Below, piece by piece: positions 13,844 to 21,019 of a DNA stretch of 38,897 nt. Made by a program: the position numbers and the translations under genes. The notes beneath the pieces were generated by a model. That model saw only the letters and a list, made by a program, of their open reading frames with translations. It was not told the DNA's origin and did no database searches. The DNA is taken from assembly GCA_028280455.1 (NCBI GenBank), contig JANQLT010000010.1, positions 1 through 38,897 of the forward strand, read 5' to 3'. The stretch is from Kiloniellales bacterium. GTDB taxonomy: Bacteria > Pseudomonadota > Alphaproteobacteria > Kiloniellales > JAKSDN01. Positions within the stretch are counted from its first letter, which is position 1. The number at the start of each line of letters is the position of its first letter.

Positions 13844-16165
13844 CTAGGCGCCCTGCAGCTCCAGCAGGATGCTCTCGCTCAGATCCTGAAAGCTGTCGAC
13901 CGGCGTGTCGTTACCGATGCCGACCAAGGTCGCGCTGCCGCCGCCCTGGCCGAAGCTGACGACGACGTCGCCGTCCTTGCCGCCGCTTTGCGACACGGCG
14001 AAGCCCTCGGCCTGGGCGAGCAGGCTGTCCAGCCCGGCGAGCGTGTCGAAGCCGTCCAGCAGGTCCGACAGCACCAGCACGTCGTCCGGCCCGAAGTCGA
14101 GGATCAGGTCGCCGCCGCTGTCCTGGCTGAGATCGAAGACGAAGCGGTCCGGCCCGTCATCGCCCTTCAGCAGGTCGTCGCCGCTGCCGCCGAACAGGCT
14201 GTCGGCACCCTCGCCGCCTTCGAGCTGATCGTCGCCGCCGTTGCCCACGAGGCTATCATCGCCGCCGAGGCCGAGCAGCAGGTCGCGTTCCTCGCCGCCC
14301 TCCAGGACGTCGTCTCCTTCGGTTCCGCCCTGGCGCGTGTAGGCATAGAAGACCTGCTCCTGGATTGCCTCGACGTCGCCGTTGCGCTCGACGATGTCGG
14401 CCAGGGTGGTCGACCAGAGCTTGTCGAGTGTCTTGTCCGGCAGCTCGGAGCCCCGCGACCAGTAGGGGTCGCCGTCGCGGACCCGCAGGAACTGGTCGAG
14501 CACGACGGTGTGGAACAGCTCGCCCAGGATGCCTTCGCCGAAAGGATCCTCGGCCAGGCCGCCGACCCAGGCGTCGAGCAGGTCGACGTCGCCGTAGAGG
14601 TCTTCGAGGATCTGCGCCAGCCCGCTGTCGGCGGTGACGTCGGCGAAGCTGTCGGCCCGCTCGAGGCCGAGGGCCTCGCGCAGGTCGTTGTAGCTGGCGA
14701 CGCCGAGGTCGCGGCCGCGCTGGATGTTGATCGACGCCAGGTCGAGACCGCCGTCGCCGGGCTCGCCGAACAGGAAGGAGCGCACGTCCTCGACCACCTG
14801 GGTGTCGAGCTCCTGGGCCGTGCTGCCGGCCAGGCCGCGCAGGAGCGCGGCGATGCCGCCGTTCTCGGCGATCTCGCCGGGCACGAAGAAGGCGTCGCGC
14901 AGGGCGAGGGCGCCGGCGGCGATGGACTCGCCGTCCTCCTCCAGGCGCAGCAGGTTGGACGACAGGAGGCTGTGGCCGAAGCGGTAGGCGGCCGTCGAGA
15001 ACTCGACCGTGATGCCCGGGTCGACCGTGGGATCGTAGCCGTCGTAGGCCTCGATCGCCTCGGCGCCCAGCAGGATCGGCAGGAACTCGTTGTAGGTGAC
15101 GGCCTGGATCTCGGCCTCGACCCGCTGGCGGGCCGCCCAGTAGAGCTCTTCGTCGCTGAGCTCGGGGTCGCGCTCGGCCAGCTTCTCGACCCACCAGTTG
15201 TGCTCGCGGGCGAATAGCGTGTGCAGCGAGGTCAGCGCGACGTTCTCCGCGGCGCGGACATCGCCGGCCAGGACGCCGTCCTCGGTGGCGACCAGGAAGC
15301 CTTCTTCGTCGAGCAGCAGCGTGCCGCCGTCGCCGCGCAGCGCCGCCGCCGTCTCCGCGTCGGAGCCGTAGACCATCGAGGCGTCGATGAAGGCGGTGAT
15401 CTCGTTGACGTATTCGCGCGGCGTCGTCTCGCCGCTGCCCTCGACCGGGTCGACCCGGAAGAAGGGGATGAAGGCGCCGCCCTCGCTATCCGGATCGAAG
15501 GCCGGGTCGCCGGTCGGCACGGCGATGGGCGCGAGCTCGCTGTTGCCGGCTTCGGTCAGGTCCAGGTCGTGGTCGATGAACTGGCCCCAGGCCCAGAAGA
15601 GATCGCTGATGCCGAAGCTGTTCGGCTCGTCGCCCTCCTGCGCGGCGACGGCGTTGCTGACCGCGCGCGGGTTCGGCCGATCGGCTTCGGCGAGGCTGCC
15701 GATGCCGTCGTCGAAGCCGGCGTCTGCGAGGCGCAGCAGGTGCTGGTCCACGGCGCCCCAGTCCTCATAAGCCTCGTTCGAGCCGCTGCCGTCGATGGGC
15801 CGGATCGCGGCGACCACCACCGGCTGGTCGCCGCGCGGGCCGTGGCGGCCGCCGTCGTTGCAGCCGGAGTCCTCGGGCGCCTCGCCGTCCGGTGTTTCAC
15901 GGTCCCGCCCGGATGAGTCCCGGCCGAGCGGCGAAGACGGCGGCGCCTGGGTCTCGGCCTGCGGCGCCGGGTCGTCGTCGGCGGCGGGCGCTTCTTTCGC
16001 CTGCTTGGTGGGGCGCGACCGGCGGGACTCTTCGGCCGGCAGCAGCGACGGCGTGGTCTCGCCGACGGGCGGGATCTCGACGGTGACGACTCCGAAATCG
16101 GGGTCGTTCGAAAGCACAGGGATCTCGTCGGGCCGTGCGGGACGGCCCGTGCCTGAACGCGACAT
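13844..16165 (-). CDS. RTX-type secreted animal heme peroxidase homologue
   Basis: A 773-residue protein. A Pro/Glu-rich leader of about 115 residues without a Sec signal precedes an animal heme peroxidase (peroxidase-cyclooxygenase superfamily) domain. The distal-site motif is WAWGQFIDHDLDLT (Gln195, Asp198, His199). The TLFAREHN motif follows at about 317-323, and the proximal His is in AAYRFGHSLL. After residue about 640 come several GGxGxDxLxGG-like nonapeptides (GLGGDDSLVGNGGDD, FGGSGDDLLKGDDGPD), which are calcium-binding RTX repeats and a hallmark of type I secretion. It probably oxidises halides or phenolics outside the cell. No type I secretion genes are nearby. ATG 16165 has a TAGGAG site. 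It is downstream of the glycine-rich gene on the same strand. Confidence 0.9.
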   Translation of the reverse strand: MSRSGTGRPARPDEIPVLSNDPDFGVVTVEIPPVGETTPSLLPAEESRRSRPTKQAKEAPAADDDPAPQAETQAPPSSPLGRDSSGRDRETPDGEAPEDSGCNDGGRHGPRGDQPVVVAAIRPIDGSGSNEAYEDWGAVDQHLLRLADAGFDDGIGSLAEADRPNPRAVSNAVAAQEGDEPNSFGISDLFWAWGQFIDHDLDLTEAGNSELAPIAVPTGDPAFDPDSEGGAFIPFFRVDPVEGSGETTPREYVNEITAFIDASMVYGSDAETAAALRGDGGTLLLDEEGFLVATEDGVLAGDVRAAENVALTSLHTLFAREHNWWVEKLAERDPELSDEELYWAARQRVEAEIQAVTYNEFLPILLGAEAIEAYDGYDPTVDPGITVEFSTAAYRFGHSLLSSNLLRLEEDGESIAAGALALRDAFFVPGEIAENGGIAALLRGLAGSTAQELDTQVVEDVRSFLFGEPGDGGLDLASINIQRGRDLGVASYNDLREALGLERADSFADVTADSGLAQILEDLYGDVDLLDAWVGGLAEDPFGEGILGELFHTVVLDQFLRVRDGDPYWSRGSELPDKTLDKLWSTTLADIVERNGDVEAIQEQVFYAYTRQGGTEGDDVLEGGEERDLLLGLGGDDSLVGNGGDDQLEGGEGADSLFGGSGDDLLKGDDGPDRFVFDLSQDSGGDLILDFGPDDVLVLSDLLDGFDTLAGLDSLLAQAEGFAVSQSGGKDGDVVVSFGQGGGSATLVGIGNDTPVDSFQDLSESILLELQGA

Positions 16166-16270
16166 GGCGTACTCCTAGGGAACAGGGGTTATGGGACGTG
16201 GGGATCGCGGCCGCCTGGTTGCACGCCGACGCGGCGGCCGCGAAGTCGGGTCAGGGCGGGTAGCGCGGCA

Positions 16271-16870
16271 TCAACGCCATCCGCGGCCGATGGTCTCCGC
16301 CTCTTGCGAGGTCGAGAGATCCGGCCCGTCCTGAGTCGGGTCGCCTGAGAAGCCGGCGCCCGGCGCCGCCGGCCCGGCCGCTGCCGAGCCGCTGTTGCTG
16401 CCGCTGCCGCCGGCTCCCGGCGCACCTTGTCCGGCTTGGCCGCCGGCCTGGCCACCGCTTTGGCCTCCGCCGCCCTGGCCGCCGCCTTGGCCGCCATCCT
16501 GGCCACCGCCACCCGAGCCACCGCCGCCGCCACCACCGGAGCCGCCGCCACCTCCGCCACCGGAGCCGCCGCCACCTCCGCCACCGGAGCCACCGCCGCC
16601 TCCGCCACCGGAGCCACCGCCACCTCCGCCACCGGAGCCGCCGCCGCCTCCACCGCCGCCGCCGGATCCGCCGCCGCCTCCGCCGCCGCCGGAACCGCCG
16701 CTGCCGCCGCCGCCGCTTCCCTTGGCAAAGGCGGTCTGCGGCGCGGTCGCACCGTCGATCAGGTCGAGGCTATAGGGCTGGGCCAGCAGGCCGAGGCAGA
16801 GGGCGAGTGCCGCCCCGCGTCTCACCGCGAGGCGCCGGCCGGTCTGCGCTGTGGTCCTGCTCTTGCTCAC
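16271..16870 (-). CDS. Exported glycine-rich repeat protein
   Basis: A 199-residue protein starting at GTG 16870, with GGAAG about 8 nt upstream. A basic N-terminus and hydrophobic segment (AALALCLGLLAQ, about residues 19-30) form a signal peptide with likely cleavage near AFA-K. The mature part is almost entirely Gly with Ser: repeated GGGGGGGS octads, then a GGQ/GGQA-rich stretch, then an acidic tail (DPTQDGPDLSTSQEAE). No enzymatic domain is visible. Low complexity makes homology calls unreliable, but the signal peptide and ribosome site support a real gene. It lies 105 nt upstream of the RTX peroxidase on the same strand and is divergent from an ECF sigma gene. Confidence 0.7.
   Translation of the reverse strand: MSKSRTTAQTGRRLAVRRGAALALCLGLLAQPYSLDLIDGATAPQTAFAKGSGGGGSGGSGGGGGGGGSGGGGGGGGGSGGGGGGGSGGGGGGGSGGGGGGGSGGGGGGGSGGGGGGGSGGGGQDGGQGGGQGGGGQSGGQAGGQAGQGAPGAGGSGSNSGSAAAGPAAPGAGFSGDPTQDGPDLSTSQEAETIGRGWR
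16533..16652 (-). repeat. Five 24-bp coding tandem repeats
   Basis: CCACCGGAG recurs at exactly 24-bp intervals (16533, 16557, 16581, 16605, 16629). Each unit encodes one GGGGGGGS octad of the glycine-rich protein. Copies differ at third positions. The array is prone to slippage in whole-octad steps, so length variation between strains is expected without frameshift. Confidence 0.85.
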
Positions 16871-16920
16871 GTCTTGGGCTTCCGGCCAGATGGACGGACA
16901 CGCTGCTTTCAGTCTGACAA

Positions 16921-16935
16921 CCCGTCCCGGACGGG
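16921..16935. promoter_or_regulatory. Small palindrome in the sigma/glycine-rich divergent region
   Basis: CCCGTCC-c-GGACGGG is a perfect 7-bp inverted repeat with a 1-nt centre. It lies between the divergent glycine-rich gene (start 16870) and ECF sigma gene (start 17047). It could be an operator or part of the leader of the minus-strand transcript. I could not identify a convincing ECF -35/-10 pair. Confidence 0.3.
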
Positions 16936-17046
16936 CTTCTTCCCGCGCGCTCAAGAAAAAATCATAGCCCAGGGAAGAAACAGACGGGGTGCTGGGTTGT
17001 TGAAGGGGGGAAGGGCGTTCGTCGTCGCGGCCGTGCCAGGGCATCT

Positions 17047-17589
17047 ATGCAGCTCGATCAGGCAGTTCAGGTGAAGATGGTTGCCCTGCTTCCCCGGCTC
17101 CGGCGCTTCGCCCTGGGCCTGACGGGCTCCGTCGACCGGGCCGACGACCTGGTCCAGGCGACCTGCGAGCGGGCGATCCGCGCCATCGACCGATTCGTGC
17201 CCGGCACGCGACTGGATAGCTGGATGTTCAAGATCATGCAGAACCTGCACCGCAACGCGATCCGCGACCGCGCCACCGAGGGCGGCACCCTGGTCGGCAA
17301 TGCCCCCGATGCCGACCAGCCGCTCGACGGCGAGCGCGCGTTGGATGCGCGCCTGGCGCTGACGGCGGCCCGCCGGGCGCTCGCGAGCATCGATGCCGAG
17401 CAGCGCGAGGTGCTGCTGCTGATCGGCGTCGAGGGCTTCTCCTACGAGGAGGCCGCGACGATCCTCGACCTGCCGGTCGGCACCGTGACCAGCCGGCTGG
17501 CGCGGGGCCGCGCCAAGCTGCGCGACGCCCTCGAGCTGGCGCCGAACGAGCACCTGGCCGGGCCCGGCCTGACCGGCGGCCGGCCCTGA
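17047..17589 (+). CDS. ECF-type RNA polymerase sigma factor
   Basis: A 180-residue sigma-70 family protein of the extracytoplasmic-function class. The sigma-2 region is at about 10-75 (LTGSVDRADDLVQATCERA, then DSWMFKIMQNLHRN). The sigma-4 helix-turn-helix is at about 110-165 (SIDAEQREVLLLIGVEGFSY, then EEAATILDLPVGTVTSRLAR). There is no sigma-1.1 or sigma-3. ATG 17047 has only a weak CAGGG ribosome site. The next gene, 42 nt downstream, encodes a single-pass membrane protein that is probably its anti-sigma factor. It is divergent from the glycine-rich protein and RTX peroxidase genes, which are reasonable candidate targets. Confidence 0.92.
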   Translation: MQLDQAVQVKMVALLPRLRRFALGLTGSVDRADDLVQATCERAIRAIDRFVPGTRLDSWMFKIMQNLHRNAIRDRATEGGTLVGNAPDADQPLDGERALDARLALTAARRALASIDAEQREVLLLIGVEGFSYEEAATILDLPVGTVTSRLARGRAKLRDALELAPNEHLAGPGLTGGRP

Positions 17590-17631
17590 GCCGACTCCTG
17601 AGCCGACCCCTGAGTCTAGAGGAGCGGAGAC

Positions 17632-18303
17632 ATGACCCGCGACGACGAGCAACGAGAACGCGAAGCCTTGATCGCCGAGCTCGGCGCCACCCTCGACAAG
17701 GCGGCGGCGCCCGAGGGCGCCCGGGCGGCCGACCGGCAGACCTTCGAAGACCCGGAGTCGCTGGCGCTGCTGCGGGCGCTGCGCGCCGACGAGGCGGCGC
17801 TGACCGCCGAGCTCGACCGGGCGCTCGCCGGGCCGATCCCCGAGCGGCTGGTCGAGACGGTCGAGACCGGCTTCGCGGCCCGCGCCGGCACGCGCGGCGG
17901 CCGCCAGGCGCCCTGGTGGGCGCTCGCCGCCGCCTCGCTGGCCTTCCTGGTGATCGGCGCCGGCGGCGGCCTCTGGTGGGCGGAGTCGCGAATCGATCAG
18001 GCGCTGCTGCGCTTCGAGACGCGCAGCGAGCTGGAGCGCTCGGTGCTCGCGGAGACCATCAACCGCGCCCTGGAGACCCAGGTCAGCGGCGAATCGCTCG
18101 ACTGGCGCAGCGGCGGCTCGATGGGCCGGGTGACGCCGCTGCGGACCTACCGCAGCCGCAGCGGCCACTGGTGCCGCGAGTACAGCCGCACCACCCGCTT
18201 CAACGGCGAGCCGATCGCGGTCCTCGCCCTCGCCTGCCGCAACGAGGCCGGCCAGTGGGTGACCCTGCGCGCCGAGCCGAAGGCGGCGGGCAGCGAGCTC
18301 TAG
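17632..18303 (+). CDS. Probable membrane anti-sigma factor
   Basis: A 223-residue single-pass membrane protein. A charged cytosolic part of about 92 residues precedes one TM helix (about 94-115, WWALAAASLAFLVIGAGGGLWW). The periplasmic part of about 108 residues ends in a domain with CREYSRTTRFNGEPIAVLALACR, which resembles the C-terminal region of surface-antigen/RT821-type proteins. The layout and position directly after an ECF sigma gene indicate an anti-sigma factor. I do not see the zinc HxxxCxxC motif, so it is not a classic ZAS type. The two conserved periplasmic cysteines (in HWCREY and ALACRN) could form a disulfide. ATG 17632 follows GAGGAG. Confidence 0.75.
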   Translation: MTRDDEQREREALIAELGATLDKAAAPEGARAADRQTFEDPESLALLRALRADEAALTAELDRALAGPIPERLVETVETGFAARAGTRGGRQAPWWALAAASLAFLVIGAGGGLWWAESRIDQALLRFETRSELERSVLAETINRALETQVSGESLDWRSGGSMGRVTPLRTYRSRSGHWCREYSRTTRFNGEPIAVLALACRNEAGQWVTLRAEPKAAGSEL

Positions 18304-18319
18304 GCTGACCCCAATTCTC

Positions 18320-18402
18320 GTCACCCTCGGGCTTGACCCGAGGGTCCATCGACGTTCCGGACTCGGACTGCGGTGGATTGTCGGGTCAAGCCCGACAATG
18401 AC
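18320..18402. repeat. REP-like pair of palindromes
   Basis: Two short palindromes are present: CCCTCGGgcttgaCCCGAGGG and TTGTCGGG-tcaag-CCCGACAA. They are flanked by GTCA and TGAC and form an inverted pair. They lie in the gap between the anti-sigma gene and the convergent aminotransferase gene. The TCGGGCTTGACCCGA-type sequence is a common alphaproteobacterial intergenic repeat. It may also stop transcription from both sides. Confidence 0.75.
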
Positions 18403-18465
18403 ATCTCTGAGACGCTGGCCGGCCTTTGGCACCAAGGGCGCCGCCGAGCTTCGCGACCGTTCCGA

Positions 18466-19575
18466 TCAATTCGGCACCCGCTCCAGCACCTGGGCGAAGG
18501 CCTCGGCGAAGATCGCCCGCTCCTCGGCGGTGCCGACGGTGACGCGGATGCAGCGGTCGAGCGGCGCGACGGCCGGCATGCGCACGAAGACGCCGTCTTC
18601 CGCCAGCGCCTCCAGGATCGCCCGGGCCCGCTCGCCCGAGCCGACGTCGATGGCGACGAAGTTGGTCGCCGAGGGCAGGGCGGCGAGCCCGAGGCGCTCG
18701 GCGAGCGCCGCGTAGTCGCGCCGCCCGGCCTCGACCTCGGCGATCACGCCGGCGATGAAGTCGCCGTCGCCGAGCGAGGCCAGCGCGCCGGCCTGTGCCA
18801 CGCGGTTGACGCCGAAGTGGTTGCGGATCTTGTTGAGCCCGCCGATCAGCGACGGATGGCCGATGCAGTAGCCGATGCGCGCGCCGGCCATGCCGTGGGC
18901 CTTGGAGAAGGTGCGCATGCGCAGCACCCGCGTGTCGCTGCTGTCGATGGCGGGCGCGGTGCCCTCGGGAGCGAACTCGATGTAGGCCTCGTCGAGCACC
19001 AGCAGGCAGTCGGGCGGCAGGGCGTCGATCAGGGTCTGCACGGCGTCGGCCTCGTGCCAGGAGCCCATCGGGTTGTCGGGGTTGGCGAGGAAGACCAGGG
19101 GCGCGCGCAGCCGGTGCACCGCCTCCAGAAGCCCGGCGAGGTCCTCCCTGTCGTTCTTGTAGGGCACCGTCTCCAACCGGCCGCCGTAGCCGGTCACGTG
19201 GTAGTTGAAGGTCGGATAGGCGCCGAGCGAGGTGACCACCGGCCGGCCGGGCTCGACGGTCATGCGCACGACCACGCCGAGCAGCTCGTCGATGCCGGCG
19301 CCGATGCAGACCGCCGCCATCTCGACCCCGTGATGGGCGGCCAGGGCCTCGCGCAGGTCGTGGGCCTCCGGGTCGGCGTACCAGGACAGCCGGCCGAGCG
19401 CGAACTCCATGGCCGAGGCCGCCCGCGGCGAGACGCCGAAGGCGCTCTCGTTGGCGCCGATGCGCGCCCGAAAGCTCTTGCCGCGGGCCCGCTCGATGGC
19501 TTCCGGGCCGACGAAGGGCACGCTCGCCGGCAAGCCTCGGACGATGTCGGTGAAAGGGACCGAGTTCTCGGCCAT
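18466..19575 (-). CDS. HisC-like PLP-dependent aminotransferase
   Basis: A 369-residue fold-type I class II aminotransferase related to histidinol-phosphate aminotransferase. The PLP Schiff-base Lys225 is in TFSKAHGMAGARIGY. Other motifs are NPDNPMGSW (166-173) and DEAYIEF (195-201). Such stand-alone HisC paralogues may act on histidinol phosphate, phenylalanine, tyrosine or other amino acids, and nothing nearby is histidine-biosynthetic. I chose ATG 19575 because a GGAGGG ribosome site lies 7 nt upstream; the in-frame ATG at 19593 would engulf it. It lies 97 nt downstream of the adenine deaminase gene on the same strand. Confidence 0.88.
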   Translation of the reverse strand: MAENSVPFTDIVRGLPASVPFVGPEAIERARGKSFRARIGANESAFGVSPRAASAMEFALGRLSWYADPEAHDLREALAAHHGVEMAAVCIGAGIDELLGVVVRMTVEPGRPVVTSLGAYPTFNYHVTGYGGRLETVPYKNDREDLAGLLEAVHRLRAPLVFLANPDNPMGSWHEADAVQTLIDALPPDCLLVLDEAYIEFAPEGTAPAIDSSDTRVLRMRTFSKAHGMAGARIGYCIGHPSLIGGLNKIRNHFGVNRVAQAGALASLGDGDFIAGVIAEVEAGRRDYAALAERLGLAALPSATNFVAIDVGSGERARAILEALAEDGVFVRMPAVAPLDRCIRVTVGTAEERAIFAEAFAQVLERVPN

Positions 19576-19654
19576 GGCGAAGCCCTCCGGCACTGCTGTC
19601 GGCCGCGACGATAGGGGCGATTCTCCGACGGTCCAAGCGGCGCGGCGCGGGCCG

Positions 19655-19671
19655 CCGGGCCGAGGGCCCGG
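19655..19671 (-). terminator. Tight hairpin just after the adenine deaminase stop
   Basis: CCGGGCC-gag-GGCCCGG forms a perfect 7-bp stem with a 3-nt loop, immediately beyond the adenine deaminase stop at 19673. No T-tract follows on the minus strand, so it is a weak terminator or stability element. Confidence 0.35.
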
Positions 19672-19672
19672 C

Positions 19673-20710
19673 CTAGTCCGCCGACGCGGCGCGCTTCTTG
19701 TCGAGCTCGGCGCGCTTCTTGTCGAAGTCGGCGAGGGCCTTGGTGCGCCAGGCCTCGTCGGCGAAGCTGGCGTCGAGGCTGTTGCGCAGCAGGGTGGCGA
19801 CCTGCTCCTCGCTCAGGCCGAGGGCGTCGGCGCTCTGGATCGCGTTGTCGTTCAGGTAGCCGCCGAAGTAGGCCGGGTCGTCGCTGTTGACCGTGGCGAC
19901 CAGGCCAGCGTCGAGCATGCGCTTCAAGGGATGGACCGCGAGGGACTCGACGGCGCAGAGCCGGACGTTGGACAGCGGGCAGACCGTCAGCGGGATCTCG
20001 TCCTCGGCCAGGCGCTTGACCAGCGCCGGGTCTTCCAGCGCGCGGATGCCGTGGTCGATGCGCTCGACGCCGAGCAGGTCGATGGCCTGCCAGACGTAGT
20101 CCGGCGGGCCTTCCTCGCCGGCATGGGCGACCAGCCGGAAGCCTTCGTCGGCGGCCCAGCGGAAGACCCGCTTGAACCTCTCCGGCGGGTAGCCGACCTC
20201 GGAGGAGTCGAGGCCGACGCCGAGGATGCGGTCGCGGTGCGGCAGCGCGGCCTCGAAGGTCTTGAGCGCGTCCGCCTCGTCCAGGTGCCGGAGGAAGCAG
20301 AGGATCAGGGCGCCGCTCAGGCCGTGCTGCTTCTCGGCGGCGGCCAGGGCGCGCGTCAGGCCGTCGAGCAGCGTCTCGAAGGCGATGCCGCGCTCCGTGT
20401 GCGCCTGCGGGTCGAAGAAGATCTCGGCGCGGGTGACGCCGTCGGCGGCGGCGCGCTCCAGGTAGGCGCTGGCCAGGTCGAAGAAGTCCTCCTCGCTCTG
20501 CAGCACGGCCATGCCGCGGTAGTAGAGGTCGAGGAAGTCCTGGAGACTGCCGAAGGCGTAGGCCGTGCGGGCCGCCTCGACCGAGGCATAGGGCGCCTCC
20601 AGGCCGTTGCGCTCGGCCAGGGCCAGCATCATCTCCGGCTCGAGGCTGCCCTCGATGTGGATGTGCAGCTCGGCCTTCGGCAAGGTCTCGATGAGCGACT
20701 GCGTGGTCAC
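19673..20710 (-). CDS. Adenine deaminase (type 2, adenosine-deaminase fold)
   Basis: A 345-residue zinc amidohydrolase. The N-terminal HIHIEGSLEP supplies two metal histidines. HAGEEGPPDYVW, RIDHGIRALED and NSDDPAYFGGY supply the rest of the active site. HAGEEGPP and SDDPAYFGGY are the variants I recall from the adenine-specific branch (Pseudomonas/yeast Aah1 type) rather than true adenosine deaminases. The expected reaction is therefore adenine to hypoxanthine in purine salvage. The start is GTG 20710, with GGGAG 8 nt upstream. An in-frame TTG at 20725 is less likely because it overlaps that site. It is co-directional with the HisC-like gene and divergent from the hydrogenase operon. Confidence 0.87.
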   Translation of the reverse strand: MTTQSLIETLPKAELHIHIEGSLEPEMMLALAERNGLEAPYASVEAARTAYAFGSLQDFLDLYYRGMAVLQSEEDFFDLASAYLERAAADGVTRAEIFFDPQAHTERGIAFETLLDGLTRALAAAEKQHGLSGALILCFLRHLDEADALKTFEAALPHRDRILGVGLDSSEVGYPPERFKRVFRWAADEGFRLVAHAGEEGPPDYVWQAIDLLGVERIDHGIRALEDPALVKRLAEDEIPLTVCPLSNVRLCAVESLAVHPLKRMLDAGLVATVNSDDPAYFGGYLNDNAIQSADALGLSEEQVATLLRNSLDASFADEAWRTKALADFDKKRAELDKKRAASAD

Positions 20711-20742
20711 GGCAATGACTCCCAAGCCGCGCTTCTAGCCTC

Positions 20743-20758
20743 TGGCGGGCCCTTTGCC
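20743..20758 (+). promoter_or_regulatory. Weak sigma-54-like promoter candidate
   Basis: TGGCGGGCCCTTTGCC has the GG and GC dinucleotides spaced as in -24/-12 promoters and matches TGGC....G....TTGC in part. It lies 260 bp upstream of the hydrogenase beta gene. In GC-rich DNA such a match can arise by chance. Confidence 0.2.
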
Positions 20759-20918
20759 CAGCCCCTCCTGGGAAATCGCGCGGCGCCGGGACTTGAGCCA
20801 GTCCCGAAGCGTTAAATCACGGTTTCAATTGTAAAACCGGCTTCGCGGAAGCGAGAGCGTTCCATAGCTCTCGGCGCGGTCGGGCATTCGACCGGGCGAC
20901 TACCCTTCCGGCCGCGAG

Positions 20919-20932
20919 GTGACCCTGATCAA
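20919..20932 (+). promoter_or_regulatory. FNR/FixK-like site upstream of the hydrogenase operon
   Basis: GTGAC-cctg-ATCAA matches the TTGAY-N4-RTCAA consensus of FNR-family regulators at 9 of 10 positions. A TACCTT -10-like hexamer at 20955-20960 would place the start near 20967, so the site would be centred about 41.5 bp upstream, the class II activator position. Oxygen-responsive control would fit a hydrogenase. Sequence evidence only. Confidence 0.45.
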
Positions 20933-20973
20933 TTTGCGAGCGCCGACGCTCGGCTACCTTAGTGGCCATGGTG

Positions 20974-21019
20974 AGTGCGAGAGCGGCATCGTGACAAGTG
21001 CGAGAGCGGCATCGTGACA
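20974..21019 (+). repeat. 23-bp perfect tandem duplication in the hydrogenase leader
   Basis: The 23-bp unit beginning AGTGCGAGAGCGG and ending CATCGTGACA occurs twice, head to tail, at 20974-20996 and 20997-21019. The last base of the second copy is the A of the beta-subunit ATG. The copies are identical, which suggests a recent duplication or a selected regulatory pair. No strong Shine-Dalgarno is present before this ATG. Confidence 0.9.

Noticed and set aside
16533..16652. Regular 24-bp repeats as a CRISPR array
   Set aside because: The units are contiguous without unique spacers and encode a Gly/Ser octad in a gene with a signal peptide; no cas genes are present.
18304..18465. A small RNA gene between convergent genes
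   Set aside because: The paired palindromes match dispersed REP-like repeats, and no promoter is evident.
20743..20758. A firm sigma-54 promoter for the hydrogenase
   Set aside because: The match lacks the central A/C of the -24 element and lies 260 bp upstream in GC-rich DNA. It is listed only as a weak candidate.
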